Part shown: one piece after another, positions 36,404 through 48,100 of the stretch
How positions within the stretch are numbered: the first letter of the stretch is position 1
Layout: every line of letters starts with the position of its first letter
Origin: Dactylellina haptotyla
Taxonomy: Eukaryota > Ascomycota > Orbiliomycetes > Orbiliales > Orbiliaceae
Direction of reading: 5' to 3'
Length of the DNA: 64,000 nt
Assembly (NCBI GenBank): GCA_031310005.1
Contig: CM062381.1
Location: forward strand, 1,736,001-1,800,000
Translations under genes and position numbers: made by a program
The notes under the pieces: model-generated
Databases searched by the model: none
What the model was told of the DNA's origin: nothing
What the model saw: only the letters and a program-made list of their open reading frames with translations

Positions 36404-38649
36404 CTATTGTTCTTTTCTTTCGGCTCGCTGGGGAGTGCTCTCACCTCGAAGCAAGATGTCGACTTTGACCTCCTTGCTGTACGAGAAGTCCTGGTATTGG
36501 CGCGTGGCGCTGCGGTAGGTCCCCTCCATCGTCACATCCTCGCCTTGGGATGGCAAAATCACCGGCGGAAGATTGTACGGTGGGCTGGTGTCGGAAGGAC
36601 CGCCGTGGTAGGGATCCTGCAGTTGATATCTCTGCTCGCTGCGACTTACAAGAATCGGGGAGGTGGGAGACGCGGTTGTCGTAGAGAGCCGGATGCCCCG
36701 GAGGGCGAGAACAGCTTCCACCTCATCCGGATCCAACAGACCCTCGTCTTCGAGTCTGACGATTAGAGGAACAATCTCATCGGCTCTTTCTCCGAAACCA
36801 CGATTGACTAGGAATACTCTCAGGAGCTCTGGAGTTTTGGTGGCGAGATCCTGCTCTCGAGACCCGACACGAATCTCCCGAATCGTTCCGTTCAAGTTCC
36901 TGTCTACCCGATAATGCAATCCGGATCCTCCGATATGGCCGACTGGAAATTTGGTGAGCTGGAATGGCTCTCGGTCTCTCCCACTGAGCAGAAGTCTCAA
37001 GCTCTCGAGGGTCTCATCCTTCGTCGCAAATAGTAGGCAAATGTTGGCTGGCTGGTTTTCGCGGGTGACATCAGGGTTCCCGTTGACGAGGCGATAATAA
37101 CGCCATTCTAAAGCAAGTCTACGCAGACGTTGAGCAAATGTTCGTTCCTCGTGAGGGGGCAGTATCAAGCTTGTATGTGGTGATGGGGATTGAACTCTGC
37201 TTGGGATACTGGCTCGGATTCTAGCAAGATTGAATGTATCTCCCGGTGTTGCTGGGGGAACATTTCCACTTCCTTGGCTCTCTCGACTACCGGTAGACCG
37301 TGAACGAGAAGAGACCACTTTGTGAATCGTTCCAGCCGATCCCGAAAAGAAGCCCTCCTCTGTCCAATTCATGCTACCTATTAGCACCGGACAGAATACC
37401 TGGCTTCGTAGGTGTCTGGCAATTTACCTTCAACATCGCCTCCTCGCAGCTTCCCGGTGTCCTTTGGAGGCTCTTCAAGATCATGCTCGCCGCCATCATC
37501 TCCGCCAGCTCCCGAGGTGCCGATCTCCTTGGAAAGTGCGAGGATCTTTTCCGTTGCACCTCGTAGGGTATGGCCGAACTGGGGGTGCGCCTCGACTATC
37601 TTGTGCTCGATTGCGGAATCGTGGATCTCAAAGAAGGTATTGAGCATAGTCTCGAGGGTGGACTCCAATTCTTCTACTCGAGTCTTGAGCGAAGCAATAG
37701 TCGTTTCTTTTCGTTGGCGGTAAGCTCGTTGCGCAAGTCGGATTTGAGTTCTGCGTCTCTATGTGGCACAAAGCAAAATTAAAGTTAGCTAATAAGCTTT
37801 TTTAACGAGATGGGAGACCCCAAGGTGCATATCGGATGGACCAAAGAAAGTCTTTTAAAAAAAGGGGTGTGCAGCAGGACAGAGCCTCACCTCTGCGGCA
37901 GTCTCATCCCGGTTGTCGAGTCGTGGACGTCCACGGTGCTTCTTCTCAGTTTCGTCCTGATTGAATTGGTCCATTTTTTCGCGTTCGATATCCATTGCTG
38001 CAAAGTCGCCTTCGAATCCGCCTCTCCGAGAACCTGAAGATCGCTTTCTGCCTCTTGATATAGCCGAAGAAGGACCATGCGAGCGGGAGTAGTCTCCGGG
38101 ATGAGGGTAGTTATCTAGATCTCCTTGGTGGTACACATCGGTGAAGTCTTGAGGGGCCACCCCATGACCGAACTCCGCATCTTGCATACGAGCAAGACTA
38201 CTAAAGTAGTCGGCCGATGGATGGGCAGGCGAGGCAGGCGCTGAGAGCCATGGCAAATTGGACCGGTCAGACATGCCTACACCCGTGCCTAGGTATTCGT
38301 ACTGATGACCAGGGGACGGGACGGAGTAAGCGTCCAACCCTGAATGGAAGTTAAAGAGTTGTGTGTCTGGGTGTGGTTCTGCGGTCAGCATGCCCAGATA
38401 TGCATTATCGAGCAATTGTGGACCTGTCGTCGTTAAAGCACGATGGGTCTCGGATGAAAAACTTCCTGCGTGCACATGAGCGCCCCAACTCTGTACTAAA
38501 GGATCAACGGTGAAGCTTTCATGTTCACTGATATTTGATTCACGTCTTCGGGATGGCTGACTGAATCTTGCATGATGGTCCATGTCACTCATGGAAGGCG
38601 TCGATGCACGATGGCCACGTCGGAAGCGGTCACCGGGTATCTCTGCCAT
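36404..38649 (-). CDS. bZIP transcription factor with C-terminal DUF3425-like region, 3 exons
   Basis: Exons 37891-38649, 37428-37758 and 36404-37377 give 687 residues. Intron 1 (phase 0, GTGAGG donor) splits HRGRPRLDNRDETAAE from RRRTQIRLAQRAYRQRK, so the DNA-binding motif is complete only after splicing. The basic region is followed by a short leucine zipper (ASLKTRVEELESTL). The usual bZIP Asn is Ile (QIRLAQRAYR), typical of this fungal subfamily. The part from about residue 450 (RRLALEWRYYRLVNG, ICLLFATKDETLESL) resembles the DUF3425 region that commonly follows such bZIPs. The ATG at 38649 was chosen because the frame upstream has no other ATG. Nuclear regulator, targets unknown; it stands alone between gene-poor blocks. 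Confidence 0.85.
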
Positions 38650-41600
38650 TTTCTTCCCTTTTGTTGCTTCCCTGTTTGAAAGCTTGCAACAATTGCCTGA
38701 CACAAACAGGAAAAAAAAAAAAAAAGAGAGAGAGAAGGAAATTTCTGTTATTTGTCTGTGCCGTGGGTCAAGGCGAATTTGGAGGAAGCCTTATGTAAGA
38801 CTGTTTAATGGAAGCGATAGCGATAGTAATCAATAAAACTAGAGAGTAGAGCGAAAAATGTGTGGTTTGTTTGTTAGGTAAAAAGGATATGCGTTTGGGC
38901 CAGAGGCTAGCTTCGTATGTCTCTAAACCCCACGATCGATCGATGTAATAATGCGTGATCAATGATCAATATTTAATTGCCTGCCGGGACCTGCTCGAAC
39001 GTGCGTATCGGTGCTGATATATTGCCAAATTTCTTGATTTGCATGAAAACAAAAAAAATTAAAGCGGTTGGCCCGAACATGGCGTAAATATTATATGGAT
39101 CCCGTTACTTCGGACTTCTCCTCGGTAGCGAGTACGGATATGTGGTGGCCCTTTGCCCAAGAACACCTGTTTCTACGCTATGCTATATTACAAAGGTTTA
39201 CTGATACAAAGCATGACGATCTTTTTTAGGGTCTCTTCACAAAAAAATAAAAAATAAAAAATTGAAACCCTGATACCGGCCTTGCGCCGCGCAGGAACAC
39301 ATTCCTATCAACAAGGGGGGTAAGTTTTAGAGAGCTTACCGTAAAGAGCTTAATGCTCTAGGGTGTTGACAAAGCCTTGTTAGATGGATTATGATATCAA
39401 AAAATAAGCTGTCGAACAATCAGGGTGTTTCCTGCATGCACTCTGCACCAACAATGCAACTTGGGTTCAACTTTGCTTATTTTTCTCGAAAAACTTTCGT
39501 GGTAACTTTCGCATCTGAAAGACGTAGGAAATCGCCAGGCACGTTTCTGGCATAATGGGTACCCGTATTGATTGCCTGCTTGGTTTTCCCGGGAACGCAT
39601 CATAGTGCGGCTTCTTATTTTCTTACTCTAACCTGCATACCCACAGACCCATTTGACCGAGGGCTCTTTGTCCCCCCAGGTCCTTAATTGTCTAGTGTTT
39701 GGTTGGGTCTCGAACACTTATGAGCTCATGCTCAGAAACAATAATTCTATACTAGTTGTCATTTGACAGGAGGATACATCGTACGAAAGGAAAGAGGCTC
39801 CAAAATATTTTTCTTTCCGTTTGGTTCGCCATGAAACCCCAGCTTATTCGCCAAACGCTTCGGAATACGAGATCCACCAAACAAATTTAAATGAGAACAA
39901 CACCAATTTTTACCCGGTGTTACACTCAACAGGTTTGCAAGGACACTTCCAAGTAACAGTAGATCCAGGCATGTGGGGCGGGGGCGCTGGCGTAAGACAA
40001 AATGGGATAGCTTGGCACCTAGGTTGAGGAGCTGCTCCGTCGTTGGTCTGGCGATAGCGTCTCTTCGTGCTTCTTCGAGCTCCAAGATTCGTCGCGATAG
40101 CTGGATTCTGGAGTGCCACAATTTTGTGGTAATTTTAGCATCAGCAGGCTCGTTCGATTGCGGAGCTTAGCTTTTGGTAGGGGCAGGTTGGGCCGGTCAA
40201 CTCGGCTCTGCCCTGCAGCAGACATGGTTCTTCGGCATCGACACCAGTTGTCCAACCACCAAGCCCGTTGGCGACCCCTGTCCATCTCACCATGTTCGTT
40301 CAGAGTTAGGGCACCCCCAAGCTGCGACTTGGCCTCCCAGTGCCACTAACCCGAAAATTGCGAAGGAGAGTTCTCGCGAAAAGATCCGAACAGACGATGT
40401 CACGATACGGTCTGGTGCGTCGCTGCATCTTCCGTGTCTTTAATTAACCTAATTGGTGCTGAGCCCTTTTCGAGTTTTCAATCCCACGTCCTGCCCTCGC
40501 GAGCTCGAGATGAGCCGCGCAGCCCGTCGACGTCGCCTCACCGATCGGGTCTTGGGAGGGAAGGTGAAGCCAATAGTTGAGCCGCTTCGTGCCATGGGAG
40601 CTCATATCGATAGGCAACGGCCGTCAGCAGTGTACAATGTACTTGTTTCTGTTTTAGCATGACGTTGGTATCTCCGTCGCCTCCGTCATGTTTGAGAGTT
40701 CTGCATATGCTTCTAGAAACAGGACCCCCGTCAAGGACGGCCGGCGGCATGACTAATGACCCGAACTATGATGCTATAAATTCTTGAAATCGGTTTCGGC
40801 ACAAGCGAGCGATCGAAAGGAATAAAATCCGAACCTGGGCACATGCGTAAGGCCTACATTCATTCCGTAAAGCAAGTTTTCCTTTCGTCCTCACGAAAAC
40901 TCTGTTTTCCGACATTCTAGAATACAACAGTTTCATCTCGACGATTCGAAGAGCGCTAAACTCCAGCATGTCAGCAATACTGGTAGACATGCCATAATTC
41001 TCAGTAAGGCGACTAACCCCTAGTTGCCAAACTCTATCCCGCTTAGCAAGAGTCTTGATGGAGCTAGTAGTTTAGTCAGCCCCCCATATCTGGTATGGAG
41101 GTGATGGCTAGCTCGACTACCATCTCCACCGCCCTGCAACTAGAATCCCGGTTAAACTTGGCAGTGTTGGGAAATTCGCTGCGGCTTGAGAACAAACAGT
41201 TTCCTCATGTAACTTCCACGCGGGTACCAAATAGGTCTGAAAATAGCGACTTCCGAGCCTCGCCCAAAAAACTTTCGAGCTCCAGGCCTCCATTCGTACA
41301 TTCCTTGGCGGGATTGTTTATCCGATAGCGAATCCATTGCTCGACTCGAGGAGTCGCTACGGGATGGGATGTTGTCTTACAAGCTCTGTTGAGCGGGCGA
41401 CTGCTCCGCCAGCTTTGCTTGCTTACGCTTGAAGAGTTCCGTCTTCTTGGCGATATAGCTTGATATCATCAAGCATGAGATCTAATGGCGCAACTTAGTC
41501 TCGATTCAAAGAGCCCGTCACGAGCCGCAGGGAGTTCCCTTTTGCGCCAATGCTGGCATGCTTGAACTGCTTACTGGGCTTGGATCCATGAACAGCGACG

Positions 41601-42604
41601 ATGCGAACGTGCAGAAACGAATGTCGAAACCCGTCGCAGACCCCGGCCAGCCTAGCTAGTTACACAGCTCCCTCTGATGTCGAAGATGGGAGGCCTTGTC
41701 AGATCTCGGTAGGACGTATGTAAGACCTCCTTAAAACGATGCACCTTCCACATGGCCTCAAACCACCAAACAATCATCGACAACCATTCGAAGTGTTTGC
41801 TTGCAGTGCTCTGCCTCCCCCACATAATTATAATTTAAAAGTTGGCGGTGCTAACATAAGCTATGGGTCAAGCCTCAACACCCAAACCTCCTTCCTTCGG
41901 AAACCTAACTTAACCGAGGGCTTGGACGTCTTGCACCAGATTTATCCGTGGGATGCCTGCCCTGCTCGTTGGGTCTCAGAGCTATTGTTTGCAAGCTAAA
42001 ACTTATGGCAAGCTGCTGCGTGAATTTCCGTCACAGACCCCCAAGCCGGTATTCTGCAGCAAGCATATGCAGTACGTGCGCACGTATGGACAACGCACGT
42101 AGACGGTTGGCGGACGTTTGAAGAACTCCAGAACTCTACAACTGTTGAGCTCCGAATTTCCTCTAAAGAGAAGTGGGCATCAAAGGAAAAGCGAGTAGAA
42201 TACTAGGTTTTAATGCACAAATGGCATTGATTGCGCCATTTGCATGTTCTGCTGACTATATTATTCACCGAAATGCTCTATCTATCCGTACGCTTCCCGC
42301 CTTTACATTATCATCAAGACATTCCCGCTGGAATATGTGGGATTTTTTTTTCCCGGTTCCAAGATACCTCGTATTTTCCCCACTTGCCAACCACAACCGA
42401 TTAACCGCCAAAAAAAGACTAAAACAACTGCGGAACTCTCAACATGAAGAAGAAACCGTACAATTGAACCGTCACGCCAATGATAATTTTTTTTTAAAAA
42501 AAACAATACAGGTCCAGATCTCCAGGGGCTTTCAGCTCCGCCTCTAACTAACCCTCCATGCGCTATTTCCAAACTTATATTTTGCGTGTCTGTCCAGTAT
42601 TTTA
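38650..42604. other. Gene-poor region with one exon-like relic
   Basis: The upstream side of the bZIP gene, then about 3 kb without a supported gene. Between about 40019 and 40170 on the minus strand an open frame reads as a leucine-rich amphipathic helix (LSRRILELEEARRDAI) followed by a possible donor; no partner exon could be joined, so it may be a gene fragment. Elsewhere I see only short frames and A/T runs. Confidence 0.4.
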
Positions 42605-43738
42605 TCACTGGCACGTGCTTGCCTTTCGCTTCCGTCCGTGTGGTACTATATGCACCTGCTCCTCCGGGAAACTGGTGCTGCCAACAACACTGCCTACCAG
42701 TGGTTTTAAGCTCCTACCAACGATTAGTGAGCTCTCTGAAATCCACGTCTCGAGTTCTGATGAAATGTCTCGAGGGCCGAACACAACCGCTTCATCTCCG
42801 TCCAAAGTAAAGATATCATCTGGGTCCGTTTCATTTCCTGCAAGCCCTTTAGAATCATCTAGACTGAATCTTGCCTCCAGGCCTTGCAGATGAGATTCAA
42901 CACCATCATCCGCTGCCAGCTTCATACCTTCGAGAGCATGGCTTATGTCAGATTCGAACCTCTGGAGCTCCTTCTTGATATCAATCGGAGCTGTTGAGCG
43001 GATGATGTCGGGGCGAGTAATCGAAGGTTTTGGAGATGCGGTTGATACCTCACCGTCCTCCAGATATCTCACCAGTGGATAGCTGGTGGCATCAGCTGCT
43101 GCCTGACCAGTAGCATCGACAGCGATCCTTCCGTTCTCTAGTGTTTCTTCTTTTGTCGACATTTCGATGTCGCCCATAGGATCTAATCTCATGTCCTCCA
43201 CAGTTGGAGAGATATTACCCATAAGATCGTCTGGCTTCTGAAGGGGCGAAACAGGAAGAGGTGGTGGAGGGCACTCAAAATCCTCGATAACTTCGAGAGA
43301 TATGCACCTATCATGCCACAGGGGAGAGGAGGATCTGGTCTGATCAACGTTGACGTCAACGTAGATTGCGCTATGAGATGCATCCCCAAATCCACCATTG
43401 CTAGCCTTGATGGTTGCTACCAGTGGCTGAGCCGATAAATGGTCCAGGCGATTTTGAAATTCGTCTGAAAGGCTGCGGAGATCATCTTCTTGTAGGTTCC
43501 TGACAGGTGGAAGTGGTTGTCGAACATTAGGATTTGTTCGAACTCTCTTGGGAGGGCGAGGCTCATCTGGTTGTAGCTGGGTGCCTGACGCAAGTAGCAG
43601 ATGGCTACGGCTTGGTTTGATATACCTCGCCGATGCACGCGATGGCCACGATAAAGCTTGCCCGGTCGGAAGGCAATAATGTCCACGGATCATCATCCAT
43701 GGATTGCAAAACCCCCCCGGTGATATTACCAAGCTCAT
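42605..43738 (-). CDS. Hypothetical acidic protein
   Basis: A single-exon frame of 377 residues from the first ATG at 43738 (the frame stays open upstream but without ATG). No domain recognised. Visible features are PPKRVR near residue 70 (basic, nuclear-localisation-like), a Pro-rich stretch (CPPPPLPVSP), many Asp/Glu/Ser residues in the second half, and a basic end (GRKRKAS). A helical piece (KKELQRFESDISHALEGMK) may be a short coiled coil. Composition is even and free of stops, unlike the flanking DNA, which supports coding. It could be the last exon of a longer gene. Confidence 0.55.
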   Translation of the reverse strand: MSLVISPGGFCNPWMMIRGHYCLPTGQALSWPSRASARYIKPSRSHLLLASGTQLQPDEPRPPKRVRTNPNVRQPLPPVRNLQEDDLRSLSDEFQNRLDHLSAQPLVATIKASNGGFGDASHSAIYVDVNVDQTRSSSPLWHDRCISLEVIEDFECPPPPLPVSPLQKPDDLMGNISPTVEDMRLDPMGDIEMSTKEETLENGRIAVDATGQAAADATSYPLVRYLEDGEVSTASPKPSITRPDIIRSTAPIDIKKELQRFESDISHALEGMKLAADDGVESHLQGLEARFSLDDSKGLAGNETDPDDIFTLDGDEAVVFGPRDISSELETWISESSLIVGRSLKPLVGSVVGSTSFPEEQVHIVPHGRKRKASTCQ

Positions 43739-46017
43739 GGTTTGATATATCTGGATAACAACAGAAAAATACAGGTGTCTATGGGGCTTCGTCTGCCTCC
43801 TCCCATCAAGAACCAAACGAGGGTATCATCTAGGGGCACAAAAAATAGAATTATTAATAAAAAAATATAAAATAAGAACTAGATATCGAAATATTTTTGG
43901 AAAGGGAACAAAGAAGCTGCAAGACCAGATTAAAAACAAATCCGGTCTCGGAACTGCTGTTATGATATACATACGTCCCCAATTGGAAGACTTTGCCTAT
44001 GAAAGACTAACATAGGGGGTTTCGTAGCCTTATGAATATTGTGAGGTTTGTTCCCCGCTTGCGTTGTTGGTTTCGCGTTCGCGTTTGCAAGGCGAAGTCA
44101 TTTCCACTAGCGCACCACCAAAAAGAACGTGTAACATTGAAACTGGATCCTCAGCCCCGAGCCCCAGAGAACGCAAGAAAGTACCTTGGACCCAGGAAAT
44201 TTTGTGTGACTTCTACCATATCGTGTTCGTGAACTAGTAATTCTATTTTGATGTCTTATAATTGCGACTCATGCACTCTGAACTACGAAGCTATCCATCG
44301 GCGCTAAACTTGTAGATATGAAGAGCGACTCTCTATGCCCAAAGAGCAATAGTCCCGGAAACGCAACACTCAGTCTAAAAATTGATGGGGACTGTCTGAA
44401 ACTTGCGGATCTCGCATGTAGCCGTCTGCAGGTGCCGTTCACAGGAAGGCTGGTAGATTTTAACCACGAAAATGGTAGGGACGGCTGGTAGTGCCGCGGA
44501 GCTACATCTAAAACATACGGTGAGCCTTTCCGCTTTTCTCTAACCTGCATTTAATAGCACCTGCTCGAGGCTCCGTCACGAGTTCGATCAAATCCCCTGC
44601 TAAAGCCATCATAGCTACTTATGTATCTAGTGAAGTGCAAAGTTTCGAGTTTGCAATTGCAGTGGATGTTTGCCAAAGCTCTTTATTGTAACATGTTTTG
44701 AAATAAGGCTTCAACATTTAACGGATACCTAACTTTGTGGCCCCAATAAATACGGGCCAAGATATACACCTTTAGCCAGCGGGTTTTACATAAAACGTGA
44801 TTGGTCTGCCCAAAAGGTCTGTTAATATGCTGGTACCACTCAATTAGTACCGCGTGTTGGCATCTCCCTCAACCCCGATGGGCTATCAGTTCTGTATAAG
44901 TGGTGTCTGGGAATTGTTTCAGGTGCATGTTTAATAAAGCATAAATGGTTATGTCTCCTTGTGCAATAGATCGTGAATCTACACAAATTTAAATGGATAC
45001 TACAGAAGACCTGCAGCTGGTTCTAACACCGCGGTTCTGCTTTCCAAAGCTAGTCTGTCAGGATGTACATATATTTTGTATATATCTAGAAGAGGGGGAG
45101 CGTAACCCGATCACATGGTTCATTTATAAAATTTGGGAGCTCTCTTCCTATGAGTATATGGAAACATATGCCAATGTTCAAAACCAAGAATCACTTCGGA
45201 TAAAATTTCAAAATCCTTGATGATTTCGGAACGACATCGAAAGGCATGATATTTGTATTCAATTCCGTCATTAGTGGGAAATTCGCCTCTGCTGCCATCC
45301 ATGATAGTTCACATGTATATTCTAGCTTCTATCAAATATATTACGACGCCTTGTCTAGCGCCTGTGTCGGATGGCCATGAGGATACGGTCTTGTGCATCA
45401 GGAGCTGCTGGAATTTTACTGGTCTAACGAAAGGACAAAAGGTTAAGTTATTATCTTAATTAACTTTCTATAACTAGTCCGAAACTAGAGTAGTCCAAAA
45501 AACGGGGGAAAGTTCTACTAGGTAACGCGAACCATACTTAAATTAGTGCAGGCTACGTACTAAGTATTCATCCAGCGGTTCAATGAGAGAATGCTGAGCT
45601 AGAGCTCTCGTGTAACAAAACACTCCAGGTAACTTCATCCCAGGTGGTCCGCGCTGAAGCATCAATTTAAGAGTAATTTCCTACGTATATCAGTAGGAGC
45701 AAAATGAATGTTTCAATAACTATGCATATACATAAGTAGAAATGCCAGCATCTGATACCTTTGCATTCGGATTCAATCTAAATACAAAAAAAGGGGTTTG
45801 AGCCTCGCAGAGTCATGGGAAGGGAAGAGTGTAAGCGGGCTCGATGTAACGTTTTCCCAGATTTGGTGACAAATATCGAGCGGGGAGTGTGTGGATGGTG
45901 CTTCAAGCTTGGTAAACGGTGAAAGAGGAATTGGAAAGAAAGTGACATACGGAAGCCTGAGATTTATCCAGAATACCGTTGAGTATTAAGAACCAATAGA
46001 AATATTGGTTGGTGTAA
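43739..46017. other. AT-rich gene-free region
   Basis: Short frames only; TA-rich words are common from 44,600 to 45,800. Nothing recognised. Confidence 0.45.
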
Positions 46018-46972
46018 TCAGCAACTTGCAGGGTTCAATTCGATATGCCATTCGGCCCAGAGACCCTCATTGGCTGCCCAACCAGAATATCGACAGTTGT
46101 TATCCCTACATCCGATATTTCCACAAGGGCGAACCTCACGCAAATCAAGGACCATTTGATTGACGGTTGAAGCGCACCTGTCCCCGATCTGATGGTTTGT
46201 CACACGAATCTCGCGATTGCCAAACCCACGACAAAGTTGAACCGATGCACCACCGTAGCAGGAACAAGTGGTACAACGCTTGTTAGAGCCAAGATGACAA
46301 GTATAACCGACGGTTCGAAGGTGATTGCAGTTCCACATATAACTCCCTGCCCAGAAGATATTTTGTCCGTTAGATGGTCCTTTAAAGCAAACATACTGCC
46401 AGTTCGACTAATATTTTGGGTTAGCATATTTTAACAGAATATTCAAAAGAAATGCAAATAGACTTACACGCTTGGAAAGGTGTTGCTTGTATGGGGTTGT
46501 ATCAATATTAATATCCTGTTTCCCCTGTGCGAGCAGAAATATTAGAGCATGCCGAAATCGAAGACGATTAAGGAGGACTTACTAGTTCGTAGTGATTACC
46601 AGACTCATCGATAGTAATGTTGAATATTTTGGACTATTGAAATGATTAATTAAGTATAACTGTACAATATTCAAATATTTAGATTAGTAGAATGCATATT
46701 TACCAGCTCGCCAAGGGTGTATGGATTTGAGGCTTCCTCATTTGCCTGTTGCAATGAAGTCGTATGTGATTAGCGAAACAGCCGACTATCTATCAAAAAA
46801 TGGACGGCTTGTTTACCAATCCCTTTGACCCAGTTGGGAGAGCCAAGGCAATCTGTTGCCAAAGAGTTAGTCATTTGGGCAGCTAATTTGGAGAATTTGG
46901 TTGGAAACTCACGGCTCCAAAGATCCTAATTGCTGCCAAGACAACAAGAACGACTGAAATGGTCTTTTTCAT
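46018..46972 (-). CDS. Small secreted cysteine-rich prepro-protein with Kex2 site, 6 exons
   Basis: Exons 46913-46972, 46817-46852, 46704-46745, 46583-46633, 46468-46524 and 46018-46407 give 211 residues. All five introns (58-71 nt, consensus ends) are in phase 0. Exon 1 encodes a signal peptide (MKKTISVVLVVLAA). Exons 2-5 encode a pro-region of about 60 residues that ends HLSKR exactly at the end of exon 5, a Kex2-type dibasic site. Exon 6 encodes the whole mature part, 129 residues with 12 Cys (for example RCTTCSC), suggesting up to six disulfides, plus many Trp, Gly and Asn. The mature part ends PASC. No family recognised; an extracellular effector, lectin-like or toxin-like role cannot be told apart. 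It is flanked by AT-rich DNA. Confidence 0.8.
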
Positions 46973-48100
46973 TTTGAAGATTTTGCTAATTCTGATGAAT
47001 TACTTTTGACAGGTTAGGCGTGTAATGATATGCGTATTTAGCTTATGCTTGAGGTTTATTTGGTTGAAGAACGTTGCAGTAGTAGGAAGAGAAAGGAAGC
47101 GACATCTACAGAGATTCGAATTTGTGGTCTTAAAATACCTGGCCAGCTGGGATGCCAATATTATTGAAGCGTGCTATACAGCTGTTAGCTTTTAGCTGAT
47201 TAACTAAGATCTTTTCTACCCTTTGTCTATAGACAGACATATTTTTTCAAGGCAAGTACTGCAGTTCAATGGCAACTAGTTGGCTTATGAATAGACATCT
47301 CAACTGGCTTATTCTTCCATCTGCTACTTGACACAAGCCTCGCACCTAGTAGCAAACAATCCACGGGCAAATAAGTTATTCTTCTAGATATTTTTACTCT
47401 TTTTGGCATTTGACCGTAGGTCATCCTATTCAGAGGCACGTTTACTGTGCCGGGTGGGTATCATTGCCCCCAGAAATTGATCGAGACACAAATTGCTATT
47501 CAGTTAGTTAGAAAGTTGTTATGCGAATGATATTAGTGGCACAATCGAGTGCATCGATTTCATTCATTTAAGAGTCTAGATGTCTCAGATCGCAACAGCA
47601 GCGGGGTGTGTTGCCGTGTGCTTTCTTTGATGCAATTTCCTGTTCGATCCTAGTCTACGATCCGGTTAAACTCCGGCTAAATTACCACGCGCCGCCTCAA
47701 CCTGGCGAGATGGGCACCGAAGTTAGACGCATATTACCGATAACCTTCTCACTATTCTATGCACAATTATGGTTAACCAGTTCATTGGTACCGAGTGATA
47801 GCAGGACCTGGAGGAGTTCTTCACATCAAAACAGCCTGGAGGCTTAGGAGGGAGGCGAAATAGCCGTGCGAGTCTAACAAATTTGATAGCTTGACCCGTA
47901 GGGAAATGACCGTGATTCGTGGACTTCAAAGCTACGATTCCTCGGAAAGTGATCGCGGGTGAAGCTTTTAGCTGACGAAGAAACAGGATAAATACTGCTT
48001 CCCCCCTCTCATTCCTATCCTATTTCTAAAAGGCCGTCGCATTCTCAAAATATTCTTTTCACTCAATTCAAACGTCTTTCTACCAAAATATTTAACGAAA
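46973..48100. promoter_or_regulatory. Divergent upstream region: secreted protein and xylitol dehydrogenase
   Basis: The region between the starts of the secreted protein (-) and the dehydrogenase (+). GGCTAAA at 47675-47681, 420 bp before the dehydrogenase ATG, matches the binding word of XlnR/Xyr1-type xylanolytic regulators. A CT-rich block at 47999-48060 next to the start looks like a core promoter or leader. The motif alone is weak evidence. Confidence 0.4.

Noticed and set aside
39706-39720. Word GTCTCGAACACTTA also present at 56183
   Set aside because: A 14-base match between two sites is expected several times by chance in 64 kb; flanks do not align.
40019-40170. Leucine-rich exon-like frame on the minus strand
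   Set aside because: A plausible helix and a possible donor, but no start, acceptor partner or homologue; may be a relic.
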